NCBI GenBank assembly: GCA_902783175.1
Contig: CACZQA010000214.1
Coordinates: 1 to 13,073, forward strand
DNA length: 13,073 nucleotides
DNA from: an uncultured Coriobacteriaceae bacterium
GTDB taxonomy: Bacteria > Actinomycetota > Coriobacteriia > Coriobacteriales > QAMH01
Reading direction: 5' to 3'
The position numbers and the translations under genes are program-made. This document shows positions 6,207-13,073 of this stretch, one piece after another (the first letter of the stretch is position 1; each line of letters opens with the position of its first letter). Below the pieces are notes generated by a model. That model worked only from the letters and a program-made list of their open reading frames with translations. It was not told the origin of the DNA and searched no databases.

Positions 6207-6242
6207 AGGCGGACCCGGCCGAGTCATCGGCCGGGTCCGCCT
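6207..6242. terminator. Strong bidirectional hairpin between convergent genes
   Basis: A perfect 16-bp GC-rich stem (6207-6222 with 6227-6242) with a 4-base loop lies between the stop codons of the small membrane protein and trigger factor. Neither side has a proper U-run, unlike the other terminators here, so it may stop transcription poorly without a factor or act as an mRNA 3' stabiliser. Confidence 0.7.
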
Positions 6243-6269
6243 GCGTTTCGCGCTTGAACGAGCGAGGGC

Positions 6270-7574
6270 CTAGTCTTCCTCGACCTCCGTCACGTTTGCG
6301 GTGTCCATGAGCCACTGCGTCGCCTTGGCGCGGCGCACGGCCTGGCGCAGATCGGCCATATGGCCCGACTCCTGCCAGGACTTGAGGGCTGCCTCGGGGT
6401 CGTCGGCGTCTTTGAGCGCCTCGTTGATGTCCTCGTCCGTGACCTCGTCGCAATGCTCGCGGAAGATGGCGTCGAGCGCGAGGTCGTGGGCCGCGCGGCT
6501 CTGCGCCTGCTCGGTCATGGCCTTCTTGAAGTCGCCGGACTGCATCTTGCGGCTCGTGACGAACTCCTCGAGCGAGACCTTGTCGTCCTGGAGCTTCTTG
6601 AAGAACTCGCCTTGCACCTCGTCGTACATGACGTCGACGTAGGTCTGCGGCAGCTCGCCTTCGATGCGCTTCGTGAGGGCCTCGAGGACGCGGTCCTCCA
6701 GAAGGTGCGGCAGCTGCTGCTTTTTCTGGTAGTTGATGGTCACGCGGACGGACTTGTAGAGCTCCTCGACGTTTTCCGCACCCACGCGGACGGCGAACTC
6801 GTCGTTGAGCTCGGGCAGCACCTTGACGCGGATCTTCTTGACCGTCGCCTTGGCATGCACGTGGCCCTCGCCTAAGAAGACGTACTCGTCGGGGTTCGTG
6901 TTCTCGAAGTCGAACTCGACGACATCTCCGATGTTCTTGCCCATGAGCGCTTCGGAGAACTCGGGGGGCATCGAGGTGCCGCCGATCTCGATCATGCGCT
7001 CCGCGTCGTCGAAGCCGAGGACAGGGTCGCCGTTTTCCTTCGTGAGCGTGAGCTCGACGGTGACGGCATCGCCCTTCTCGATTGCACGGTCCGCGACGTC
7101 GTCATAGGTGTAGTAGAAGTCGCGCAGCTCCTGCACGTGCTTTTCGACCTCGGAGTCGGTCGCCTCTTCGGGGGGCATCTCGATGTCGACGGCGTCGTAG
7201 CTCGTGAGCTTGATCTCGGGGACGATGACGCCGGAGACGGTGAACGTGAACTTCTTGCCCGCCTCGGGGATCTCGGTCACGTTGAAGTCAGGCTGCTTGA
7301 TGTAGATGACGTCGTAGGCGTCGATGGCGTCGAAGGCGAGGTCGTTGATGAGGTGCTCTGCGACCTGGCCATATGCGGCGACGTGGCCGCCGACCGACTC
7401 CTCGAGCACCTTGCGCGGCGCCTTGCCCTTGCGAAAGCCCGGATAGTCGTGCTGCCCCAGCTCCTTGAAGTAGCTCTTGATATGCTCATCGACCTCTTCG
7501 GGGGTCGCCTCCATCGTCAAGACGATTTCGATATCCTCGCCGTCGTCCTCGCGGACCTTGCTCACAACCTGCAA
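6270..7574 (-). CDS. tig: Trigger factor, ribosome-associated chaperone and prolyl isomerase
   Basis: This 434-aa protein is the normal family length with all three parts. The ribosome-binding domain covers residues about 1-120, with the signature GFRKGKAP at 46-53. The FKBP-like isomerase domain covers about 160-250 (EKGDAVTVELTLTKENGDPV, then MGKNIGDVVEFDF). The C-terminal substrate cradle covers about 255-430. The start is a TTG at 7574: it has AGGAGG five bases upstream and gives MQVVSKVRED, the expected family beginning. The frame extends to 7610 without a usable site. It docks at the ribosome exit tunnel and shields nascent chains. In many bacteria tig precedes clpP-clpX; here it is followed by a hairpin and a convergent gene, so it stands alone. 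Confidence 0.97.
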   Translation of the reverse strand: MQVVSKVREDDGEDIEIVLTMEATPEEVDEHIKSYFKELGQHDYPGFRKGKAPRKVLEESVGGHVAAYGQVAEHLINDLAFDAIDAYDVIYIKQPDFNVTEIPEAGKKFTFTVSGVIVPEIKLTSYDAVDIEMPPEEATDSEVEKHVQELRDFYYTYDDVADRAIEKGDAVTVELTLTKENGDPVLGFDDAERMIEIGGTSMPPEFSEALMGKNIGDVVEFDFENTNPDEYVFLGEGHVHAKATVKKIRVKVLPELNDEFAVRVGAENVEELYKSVRVTINYQKKQQLPHLLEDRVLEALTKRIEGELPQTYVDVMYDEVQGEFFKKLQDDKVSLEEFVTSRKMQSGDFKKAMTEQAQSRAAHDLALDAIFREHCDEVTDEDINEALKDADDPEAALKSWQESGHMADLRQAVRRAKATQWLMDTANVTEVEED

Positions 7575-7579
7575 TGTAT

Positions 7580-7585
7580 CCTCCT
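7580..7585 (-). promoter_or_regulatory. Ribosome binding site selecting a TTG start for trigger factor
   Basis: AGGAGG lies five bases before TTG (7574-7572) on the minus strand. It settles the start in favour of TTG over the upstream GTG at 7610, which has none. Confidence 0.85.
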
Positions 7586-7637
7586 CGTACAGGGTAAACG
7601 CGCCTCTCACGCGAATTTCCGCATAACACAGGGAAGA

Positions 7638-7646
7638 ATTGTATCA
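7638..7646 (-). promoter_or_regulatory. Candidate extended -10 promoter of trigger factor
   Basis: On the minus strand TGA-TACAAT fits an extended -10 (TGn plus TAnnnT), about 64 bp before the TTG start. There is no good -35, which is usual for extended -10 promoters. It lies in the 125-bp divergent gap shared with the amidase gene. Confidence 0.45.
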
Positions 7647-7699
7647 GTACTCGCAGTAAACTTGAGACATAACTTGCACCCGTGGGAGGGGGCGCCGCC

Positions 7700-8488
7700 A
7701 TGAAGGTCACGATCGGACTCGCGCAGACTTGCCATCCAGATGACGGGGACGTGGTTGGCCTCGTGGAGCGCTGGGCGTTTAATGCCAAGCGGCGAGGCGT
7801 CGATTTGCTCGTCTTTCCCGAATCGCTCATGACGCGCTACGAGCTTGCATTGGGACAGTTCGAGGCCGAGGCGCAGCCACTCGACGGGCCGTTTGCGAGC
7901 GCGGTGAACGATATCGCACGACGCGCCGGGCTGTGGATGGTCTACACCGTCAACGAGAAGAACCCCGATTCGCTCAAGCCCTTCAACACCGCCGTGGTCG
8001 TCGATGACGGGGGCTGCGTGCGTGGCACGTACCGCAAGGTGCACCTGTTCGATGCCGGCCCCCACCGCGAGTCTGGCCGCATGTCGGCGGGAGACGTGAT
8101 CTTTCGGCCCATCGACACCCCCTTCGGCAAGCTCGGCATCGCCATCTGCTACGACCTGCGCTTCCCCGAGCTCGCGCGCCGCCAGGCCATCGAGGGGGCA
8201 GAGATCCTCGTCTATCCTGCCGCGTGGGTGGACGGCGCGGGCAAGAAGCGTCAATGGGAGACGCTGCTCGCAGCGCGCGCCATCGAAAACGAGCTGTTCG
8301 TCGTGGGCGTGTGCCGGGCAGACGACGGCTACATCGGGTCGAGCCTCGTGGCTGCCCCCGACGGAAGCCTGCTTGTCGAGGGAAGCGGCGACGAGGGACT
8401 CTACACCTGCGAGCTGGATACCGAATCGCTCGAGCCCCTACGCGAGAACATGCCCATCTTCGGGCACCGACGCCCCGACATCTACTGA
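7700..8488 (+). CDS. Carbon-nitrogen hydrolase (nitrilase superfamily, Nit/omega-amidase-like)
   Basis: This 262-aa cytoplasmic amidase is the usual length for the Nit2/omega-amidase/YafV-like branch. The Glu-Lys-Cys catalytic triad is visible: E41 in LLVFPESLM, K113 in YRKVHLFD, and C150 in AICYDLRFPEL; an additional conserved glutamate is probably E124 in PHRES. ILVYPAAW (169-176) and RAIEN (193-197) are further family marks. By family, it should hydrolyse small omega-amides such as 2-oxoglutaramate, 2-oxosuccinamate or deaminated glutathione; the exact substrate cannot be read. The start is the ATG at 7700, with GGGAGGGGG just upstream; a GTG at 7682 is also in frame but overlaps that site. 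Its TGA abuts the methionine synthase stop codon on the other strand. Omega-amidases act in methionine salvage in some organisms, so the neighbour could be meaningful. Confidence 0.93.
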   Translation: MKVTIGLAQTCHPDDGDVVGLVERWAFNAKRRGVDLLVFPESLMTRYELALGQFEAEAQPLDGPFASAVNDIARRAGLWMVYTVNEKNPDSLKPFNTAVVVDDGGCVRGTYRKVHLFDAGPHRESGRMSAGDVIFRPIDTPFGKLGIAICYDLRFPELARRQAIEGAEILVYPAAWVDGAGKKRQWETLLAARAIENELFVVGVCRADDGYIGSSLVAAPDGSLLVEGSGDEGLYTCELDTESLEPLRENMPIFGHRRPDIY

Positions 8489-10966
8489 TCAGCCGCAGAC
8501 CTCGGAGGCGATGCGGGCGCTTTCCATCGCGTCTTTGGCGTAGTAGTCGGCGCCAACCATCTGGGCGTATTCCTCGTTAAGGACCGCACCGCCTACCATG
8601 ACCTTGACACCTTGCGGGCACTGGCTGCGGATTTCATCGATGGTCAGCTTCATGCTCTCCATCGTCGTGGTCATGAGCGCGGAAAGCCCCACGAGCTTGG
8701 CGTCGGAGGCGTTGACCGCATCGACCACCGCCTGCGGGTCGACGTCACGGCCGAGGTCGATGATGCGGTAGCCGTAGTTCTCGAGCAGCATCGCGACGAT
8801 GTTCTTGCCGATGTCGTGTATATCGCCCCGCACCGTCGCGAGCACGATGGGGCCCCTCATGTGCTCGAGAGAGCCCACCGCAGACCTGACGGCTTCGAAG
8901 CCTTCCTTCGCAGCCTCAGCAGAGGCGATGAGCTGCGGCAGAAAGTACCGGCCGCTCTCGAAGAGCTCGCCCACCTCGTCTAGAGCGGGGATGAGGTGAC
9001 CGTTTACGACTTCCATCGCATCGACGAATTCGAGCAGTGCGGCGACCTCGTCGGCGACGGGGTGCTTGTTGCCTTCCACCACGAGCGCGTGCAGGCGCGA
9101 GGTTCCCGCCGTTTCCCGGGAGGGGGCGGGGCTGGAAGGCGCTTCGGCAGGCTCATCGCACGGGGCAAGCGCCGTATGCGAGTCGCCGCCTGCGGCATGG
9201 GCGCCGACGAACACGTGGGCGCCGGCATCTTGGGCATTAAAGACACGCCAAGTGTCGAGCACCTCTTTGCAGCGAGCATCCTGGGGGTCGACGATGGGCA
9301 GGTCGAGCCCGCAGGCGAGCGCAGCGGAGAGAAACGTTGCGTTGACGAGCTTGCGCGCGGGCAGCCCGAAGCTGATGTTGGAGATGCCGAGCGCGGTTTT
9401 CACGCCGAGCTCGCGCTTGACGAGAAACACCGCCTGCAAGATCTCGGAGACCGCGTGCTGGTCGGTTGCCGCCGAGGTCACCACGCAGTCGATGATGACG
9501 TCCTCGCGCGGGATGCCGTACGCAGATGCCGCCTCGACGATCTTGCGCGCAATCTCGAGTCGCTCGCGTGCCGTGGAGGGGACGCCGCGCTCGTCGAGGG
9601 TAAGCCCGATGACGGCGCAGCCGTAATGGCGCGCCAGGGGCAAGATGGCCTCGAGGCTTTCCTTCGTGCCGTTGACCGAGTTGATCAGGGGCTTGCCGTT
9701 ATAGGAGCGCACAGCCGCCTCGAGGGCGGCGGGGTTGTCGGAATCGATCTGGAGCGGGACGCTGCACACTTCCTGGATCTGCTTCACGAGCTCTGCGAGC
9801 ACTTCGGGCTCGTCGAGCTCCGGCAGGCTGGCATTGACGTCGAGCAGCGCCGCCCCTGCCTGCACCTGGGACAGCGCCTCGTCGACGATGTCGTCGTATT
9901 CCTCATCGAGCAGCGCGTCTTTCAAGTCGGGACGCCCCGTGGGGTTGATGCGCTCGCCGACGACGGCAAAGCCGTTGCCGTCGAGCTCCACGCACTCGCG
10001 CGCGCTCGTCAGCGAGGTCAGTCGGCGATGCGAGCGCTTGCGGGGCTTGTCTCCTGCGATGAGCCGTGCCAGCCCACGGATATGATCTGGTGACGTGCCA
10101 CAGCAGCCGCCGACGATGCCCGCGCCGTCCTTGATCATCTGCGAGACGGCGGCGCAGTACTCCTCTGGTCCCACGGGATACGTGGTGACTCCACCGACGA
10201 CCTGCGGAAGCCCGGCATTCGCCTGCACGATGACCGGGCACGACGTGACTTCGAGCATCTGCTGGAGAATCGGGCGCAACGTGGTGGGACCCAGCGAGCA
10301 GTTGATGCCGAGCGCATCAACCGACAGCGCCTCGAGCGTGCGGGCGACGGCGTCTGGCGCCGCGCCGAGAAACGACTTGCCGCTCTCCTCGAAGGTCATC
10401 GTCGCGAACACGGGAAGGGCGCTGTTCTCCTTGGCGGCGAGCACGGCGGCCTTGGCCTCGAGCAGGTCGGTCATGGTCTCGATGATGATGAGGTCAGCGC
10501 CGGCGGTATCCGCCGCGCGCACCTGCTCGGCGAACAGGTCGTAGGCATCCGAGAACGAGAGCGTTCCCATGGGCTCGAGCAAGGCGCCGAGCGGGCCGAT
10601 GTCGGCGGCGACGTAGCGTGCTCCGCTCTGGCGTGCACAGCCGATGGCCGCATCGAAGATATCCTGCACGCGCGCCTTGCCACCGAGCTTGCGCGCGTTG
10701 GCGCCGAAGGTGTTGGTCGTGACGGCCATGCTCCCCGCCTCGACGTACGCGCGGTGGACGGCCGTGACCGCGTCAGGCTCTGTCAAGCAGAGCAGCTCCG
10801 GCAGCTCGCCTGCCTTGAGGGAGCTGCTACGCTGGAGCATCGTCCCCATGGCCCCGTCAAACAGGAGAAACTCCTCGCCTGCCAGCACGCGGGCCAGGCA
10901 CTCGTCTTTGACCCGCAGCTGCCGCGATGCCGCGACCTCGATGGTGTGCTCTGTCACTGGGTACAT
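8489..10966 (-). CDS. metH: Cobalamin-dependent methionine synthase lacking the activation domain
   Basis: This 825-aa protein transfers the methyl group of methyltetrahydrofolate to homocysteine through cobalamin. The homocysteine domain covers about 1-305, with zinc ligands Cys223 (GINCS) and Cys288/289 (GIVGGCCGT). The pterin domain covers about 333-575 (VVGERINPTGR; DVNAS; LQIDSDNP; LINSVNG). An Ala/Pro-rich linker runs about 590-624, then the four-helix cap (626-700). The cobalamin domain covers 705-825, with the axial ligand His717 in GDIHDIGKN. The protein stops there, whereas E. coli MetH has about 330 more residues for reductive reactivation. That function is supplied by the gene just upstream, as in Thermotoga-type split enzymes. 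The start is the ATG at 10966 with AAGAGGGG six bases before it; it overlaps the upstream gene by 13 bp. Confidence 0.95.
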   Translation of the reverse strand: MYPVTEHTIEVAASRQLRVKDECLARVLAGEEFLLFDGAMGTMLQRSSSLKAGELPELLCLTEPDAVTAVHRAYVEAGSMAVTTNTFGANARKLGGKARVQDIFDAAIGCARQSGARYVAADIGPLGALLEPMGTLSFSDAYDLFAEQVRAADTAGADLIIIETMTDLLEAKAAVLAAKENSALPVFATMTFEESGKSFLGAAPDAVARTLEALSVDALGINCSLGPTTLRPILQQMLEVTSCPVIVQANAGLPQVVGGVTTYPVGPEEYCAAVSQMIKDGAGIVGGCCGTSPDHIRGLARLIAGDKPRKRSHRRLTSLTSARECVELDGNGFAVVGERINPTGRPDLKDALLDEEYDDIVDEALSQVQAGAALLDVNASLPELDEPEVLAELVKQIQEVCSVPLQIDSDNPAALEAAVRSYNGKPLINSVNGTKESLEAILPLARHYGCAVIGLTLDERGVPSTARERLEIARKIVEAASAYGIPREDVIIDCVVTSAATDQHAVSEILQAVFLVKRELGVKTALGISNISFGLPARKLVNATFLSAALACGLDLPIVDPQDARCKEVLDTWRVFNAQDAGAHVFVGAHAAGGDSHTALAPCDEPAEAPSSPAPSRETAGTSRLHALVVEGNKHPVADEVAALLEFVDAMEVVNGHLIPALDEVGELFESGRYFLPQLIASAEAAKEGFEAVRSAVGSLEHMRGPIVLATVRGDIHDIGKNIVAMLLENYGYRIIDLGRDVDPQAVVDAVNASDAKLVGLSALMTTTMESMKLTIDEIRSQCPQGVKVMVGGAVLNEEYAQMVGADYYAKDAMESARIASEVCG

Positions 10967-11631
10967 GAAACGCCCCTCTTCTTCAACTCGCAATATGTGG
11001 AAAACGAGCAGTTCTCGCAGCCGCTATTATCGGCATGCTCCTCGTCGAACAGCCCCACAATCGCCGTGAGGCTCTTGGACGGTACCATGTTGCCGTATGC
11101 CGTGCAGCTCACGCCAAGCACGCGTTGGGCGTCGAGCGCACGCAGCAGGCCAGGCTGGACGTCGAGGGGGATACCGGAGCATCCAGGCTCGAGGAACGCC
11201 CCCGCGAACAGGCCCCGCGTTGTTGCCGCACGTGCGATTTCCGCGCGGCACGAGCGCGCGAGGACCTGCACAAGCGACGATGCGGCGGCATCGAGCATGA
11301 GCTGGTCGAGCACGGCCAGCTGCGCAGCATCGCCCTGTTCACGATCGAAGGCATCTCCCAGCGTGCAGGCCAGAAGCGCGACCCCTCGGCTGCCGGCAAG
11401 CTGTTCGCATGCTCTTGAGCCCGCAAGCGCAGGCGAGGTGCCAACGACCTCGATGCAATCCCGTGACGCGCGCGTCTTGAACAGGCGCCAGGCGCTCTTG
11501 GGCTGCGCGATGCGCTCGCAGCGCTCGACGGCAGCGTCAAGGCGCTCGTCGAGCCCAGAGCCCAGGCTCGCGCCCGTGCAGCCCAGAAGGTGCAGCACAA
11601 GTGCCCGGTCGACTTTGCAGGCAGACGTCAT
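10954..11631 (-). CDS. Separate methionine synthase activation-domain protein
   Basis: This 225-aa protein resembles the reactivation domain of MetH as a free-standing polypeptide. The diagnostic stretch is near the C-terminus: FLEPGCSGIPLDVQPGLLRA (146-165), then RVLGVSCTAYGNMVPSKS (170-187). These match the family pattern SPGY..P...Q..L...L, followed by IGV.LT.S.MM.P.KS, which binds AdoMet. The tail has Cys205, Cys208, Cys214 and Cys223 (GCENCSFSTYC), probably an iron-sulfur site that could feed the electron for re-reducing cob(II)alamin. Such Cys tails occur in other stand-alone activation proteins. The ATG overlaps the EamA stop as ATGA, and the stop lies inside the start of metH, so translation of activator and enzyme is probably coupled. 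Confidence 0.85.
   Translation of the reverse strand: MTSACKVDRALVLHLLGCTGASLGSGLDERLDAAVERCERIAQPKSAWRLFKTRASRDCIEVVGTSPALAGSRACEQLAGSRGVALLACTLGDAFDREQGDAAQLAVLDQLMLDAAASSLVQVLARSCRAEIARAATTRGLFAGAFLEPGCSGIPLDVQPGLLRALDAQRVLGVSCTAYGNMVPSKSLTAIVGLFDEEHADNSGCENCSFSTYCELKKRGVSCTQ
10973..10980 (-). promoter_or_regulatory. Ribosome binding site of metH inside the upstream coding end
   Basis: AAGAGGGG is six bases before ATG 10966 and lies within the activation-protein gene. It supports ATG 10966 rather than the in-frame TTG at 10993, and makes re-initiation by terminating ribosomes likely. Confidence 0.7.
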
Positions 11632-12578
11632 AGTCGCGTCTCCGAGGTCTTGGGGCGTACCGACACGAGCGCGATCGTGGCGATCATGAGGACAAGCCCC
11701 GCCCAGTCGGCGCCGCCAAAGGGGGTAGCAAGCCACAGGCACGAGCACAGCATGGCGCTCACCGGCTCGACTGCCCCGATGAGGCTTCCGCGCACGCTGC
11801 CCACGACCGACACGCCGTACAGGTAGAGCCCGAACGCACCGAACGTTCCGACGACCACGATACCGAGCAGGGCGAGCACGCCGGGCGCATCGAGTGCCGG
11901 GATGGAAAGCGCCTGCCCCGCGGGCGCGCCCGCGGGGCAGGCGCCCACCCCCTGGGCCAGAAAGACCACGAGCGCTACCATCCCGCCGAAGAGCATGCCG
12001 AGCCCCGTGACCGCAACGCTGCCCCACTGCTCGAACAGGCGCTGCGGGTACATGACGTAGAACGCGACCGCGGCGGCGTTGACGATGCCCCAGACAAGTC
12101 CCGGAGCGGGCATGCGCAGGCTCCCAAGGTCGCCGCCCGTCGCGATGAGCACCGTCGCCGCAAGGGCGCAGACGACGCCTGCCACCTCGCGTCCATGCGG
12201 ACGACGCCTCACGATGAGGCAGGTCGCCGCAACGACGAAGACCATGTTCAGCCCCTGCAGGACCGTCGCGGTGCCGGCGCTCGTGAAATCGATCGTCATG
12301 ATGTAGGCGAACTGGTCGAGGAACAGCCCGAAGCTGCCGAACACGGCCAGGCGCGCGAGGGAGCTGCGGTCTGCGAGCAGGCGCGTGAGCTCGTGGCGCC
12401 ACCGGGTCAAAAGGACGATGCCGAACAGCACCCCCGCACCGAGCATGCGCACGACCGTGATGAACAGCGCCGATATCTCGTAGTGCGCGAACAGGAACTG
12501 GGCGCACGCGCCGGAAAAGCCCCACAACGCCGCGCCCACCACCGCGCAGAGCACGCCGAACGCGAAGCTAGCGCGCAT
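11628..12578 (-). CDS. EamA/DMT-superfamily transporter
   Basis: This 316-aa inner-membrane protein has about ten hydrophobic segments in two EamA repeats. Repeat one spans about 6-148 (GVLCAVVGAALWGFSGACAQ at TM1; AGTATVLQGLNMVFVVAAT). Repeat two spans about 158-308 (LVWGIVNAAAVAFYVMYP; GSVRGSLIGAVEPVSAMLCS, the typical second-repeat motif). Members usually export amino acids or metabolites; the operon with methionine synthase suggests a sulfur amino acid or related compound, but this is inference. The ATG at 12578 overlaps the end of the DnaB-like gene by 11 bp and has no clear ribosome site of its own, so expression may rely on coupling. A perfect 36-bp palindrome falls in the loop between two helices at residues about 212-223 (GACPAGAPAGQA). 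Confidence 0.93.
   Translation of the reverse strand: MRASFAFGVLCAVVGAALWGFSGACAQFLFAHYEISALFITVVRMLGAGVLFGIVLLTRWRHELTRLLADRSSLARLAVFGSFGLFLDQFAYIMTIDFTSAGTATVLQGLNMVFVVAATCLIVRRRPHGREVAGVVCALAATVLIATGGDLGSLRMPAPGLVWGIVNAAAVAFYVMYPQRLFEQWGSVAVTGLGMLFGGMVALVVFLAQGVGACPAGAPAGQALSIPALDAPGVLALLGIVVVGTFGAFGLYLYGVSVVGSVRGSLIGAVEPVSAMLCSCLWLATPFGGADWAGLVLMIATIALVSVRPKTSETRL
11909..11944. repeat. Perfect 36-bp palindrome inside the EamA gene
   Basis: All 18 base pairs match around a centre between 11926 and 11927; one arm reads GCGCCTGCCCCGCGGGCG. The symmetry ends abruptly at 11908/11945. It is exactly 12 codons long, in frame, and encodes a loop of small residues between membrane helices. As mRNA it would form an extremely stable hairpin. 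Confidence 0.95.
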
Positions 12579-13073
12579 CGTAGAAGCCAAACGAACCGTG
12601 CTCGGGCGGAAGCGTCGCCTCGGCAAATGTCGAGACCTGCGGGAAGTAGGACAGCGGCAACTCCTTCGCGTGCGCGGTGATCCTGCCCGTGCGGTTTTTG
12701 AGCACCTGCATGCCGCAGTGGTAGCAGACAAGCCCGTTTTCGAGGGACTCGGGGCGCTTGGAGCGCTCGAGCGCGATGATCACGTCCGAGATGTCCGCCA
12801 TGATCTCTGCGTTGGCAAAGCTCAGCATCTCCACGTCATCGGCCTCGACACCGGGCTTCACCGACGAGACGGCGAGCACCGGAGTGCGCAGGTCGCGCGC
12901 GAGCTGCCGCAAGCCGAGCGTGTTCTTGAGGAGCATAAGGCGCCCGACCTCGTCGGAGTCGTTGGCGAGGAGCTGGAGGTAGTCGATGATGATGACGGGC
13001 ATGGTGCCATCGTACTTCTCGGACATGAGCTCTGCGGCGCTTCTGATGTCGGCCACGCTCGGCCTGCCCGTGC
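12568..13073 (-). CDS. DnaB-like RecA-fold ATPase, C-terminal part (runs off right edge)
   Basis: The last 167 codons are present; the frame is open through the right edge, so the GTG at 13056 is not the real start. PVIIIDYLQLL (Walker B with the DnaB-type DYLQL) is followed by LKNTLGLRQLARDLRTPVLAVSSV, parallel to the DnaB helix and the strand that ends in its SQL sensor. ADISDVIIALERS and KNRTGRITAHAKELPLSYFP follow, where DnaB has ADVV....RD and K.RNG.TG.V.L.F.P. Several canonical parts differ: the SQLSR sensor reads SSVKP, the RESG...QDADVV stretch is replaced, and a CYHC insert is present. It is therefore probably a DnaB paralogue of unknown role rather than the replicative helicase. Its stop overlaps the EamA start by 11 bp and it heads the visible operon. 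Confidence 0.8.
   Translation of the reverse strand, partial: TGRPSVADIRSAAELMSEKYDGTMPVIIIDYLQLLANDSDEVGRLMLLKNTLGLRQLARDLRTPVLAVSSVKPGVEADDVEMLSFANAEIMADISDVIIALERSKRPESLENGLVCYHCGMQVLKNRTGRITAHAKELPLSYFPQVSTFAEATLPPEHGSFGFYDAR

Noticed and set aside
8996..10093. A 365-codon plus-strand frame antisense to metH.
   Set aside because: No ribosome site or recognisable domain; the opposite strand encodes unambiguous MetH domains.
13041..13056. GTG at 13056 as the start of the DnaB-like gene.
   Set aside because: The frame stays open to the right edge with DnaB-like sequence (GRPSVADIR), so the gene is cut by the window rather than starting there.

Overview
The window is GC-rich, densely coded chromosomal DNA. 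It most resembles an anaerobic actinobacterium of the class Coriobacteriia, Eggerthellaceae-like. The reasons are a cytoplasmic-type molybdopterin enzyme of the kind that lineage carries in many copies, an aromatic-acid-type MFS transporter, strong GGAGG ribosome sites with GTG/TTG starts, and several conserved small proteins I cannot name. The taxonomic call is inference from protein character, not from a marker gene. I see no rRNA, tRNA, CRISPR array, transposase or phage gene.

Left part (1-3122). The N-terminal 152 codons of a molybdopterin oxidoreductase run off the left edge on the minus strand. It has no cysteine in its first 105 residues, so the usual N-terminal [4Fe-4S] site is absent. 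Across a 311-bp divergent gap lies a plus-strand gene for a protein that looks like only the C-terminal chaperone domain of trigger factor. It converges on a SlyD-type FKBP prolyl isomerase, with a hairpin terminator between them. A 200-aa protein, possibly tubby/LURP-one-like, follows on the plus strand with its own terminator.

Middle (3161-7574). A 563-aa MFS transporter (minus strand) carries two extra C-terminal membrane segments. Upstream of it are an 87-aa membrane-anchored cysteine-rich protein with its own terminator, a 562-bp gene-free stretch, and a small two-helix membrane protein on the plus strand. Then comes full-length trigger factor (minus strand, TTG start), facing the small membrane protein across a 16-bp-stem hairpin.

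Right part (7700-13073). A nitrilase-superfamily amidase (plus strand) abuts the end of a minus-strand operon with no intergenic base. In transcription order the operon is: a DnaB-like ATPase C-terminus (cut by the right edge), an EamA/DMT transporter, a separate methionine-synthase activation protein, and a cobalamin methionine synthase that lacks its own activation domain. All three junctions overlap (11, 4 and 13 bp), implying translational coupling. The EamA gene contains a perfect 36-bp palindrome.

The two most interesting themes are a possible cytoplasmic aromatic-compound module (cluster-less molybdoenzyme plus MFS carrier) near an unusual set of folding factors, and a split methionine synthase coupled to unrelated partners.
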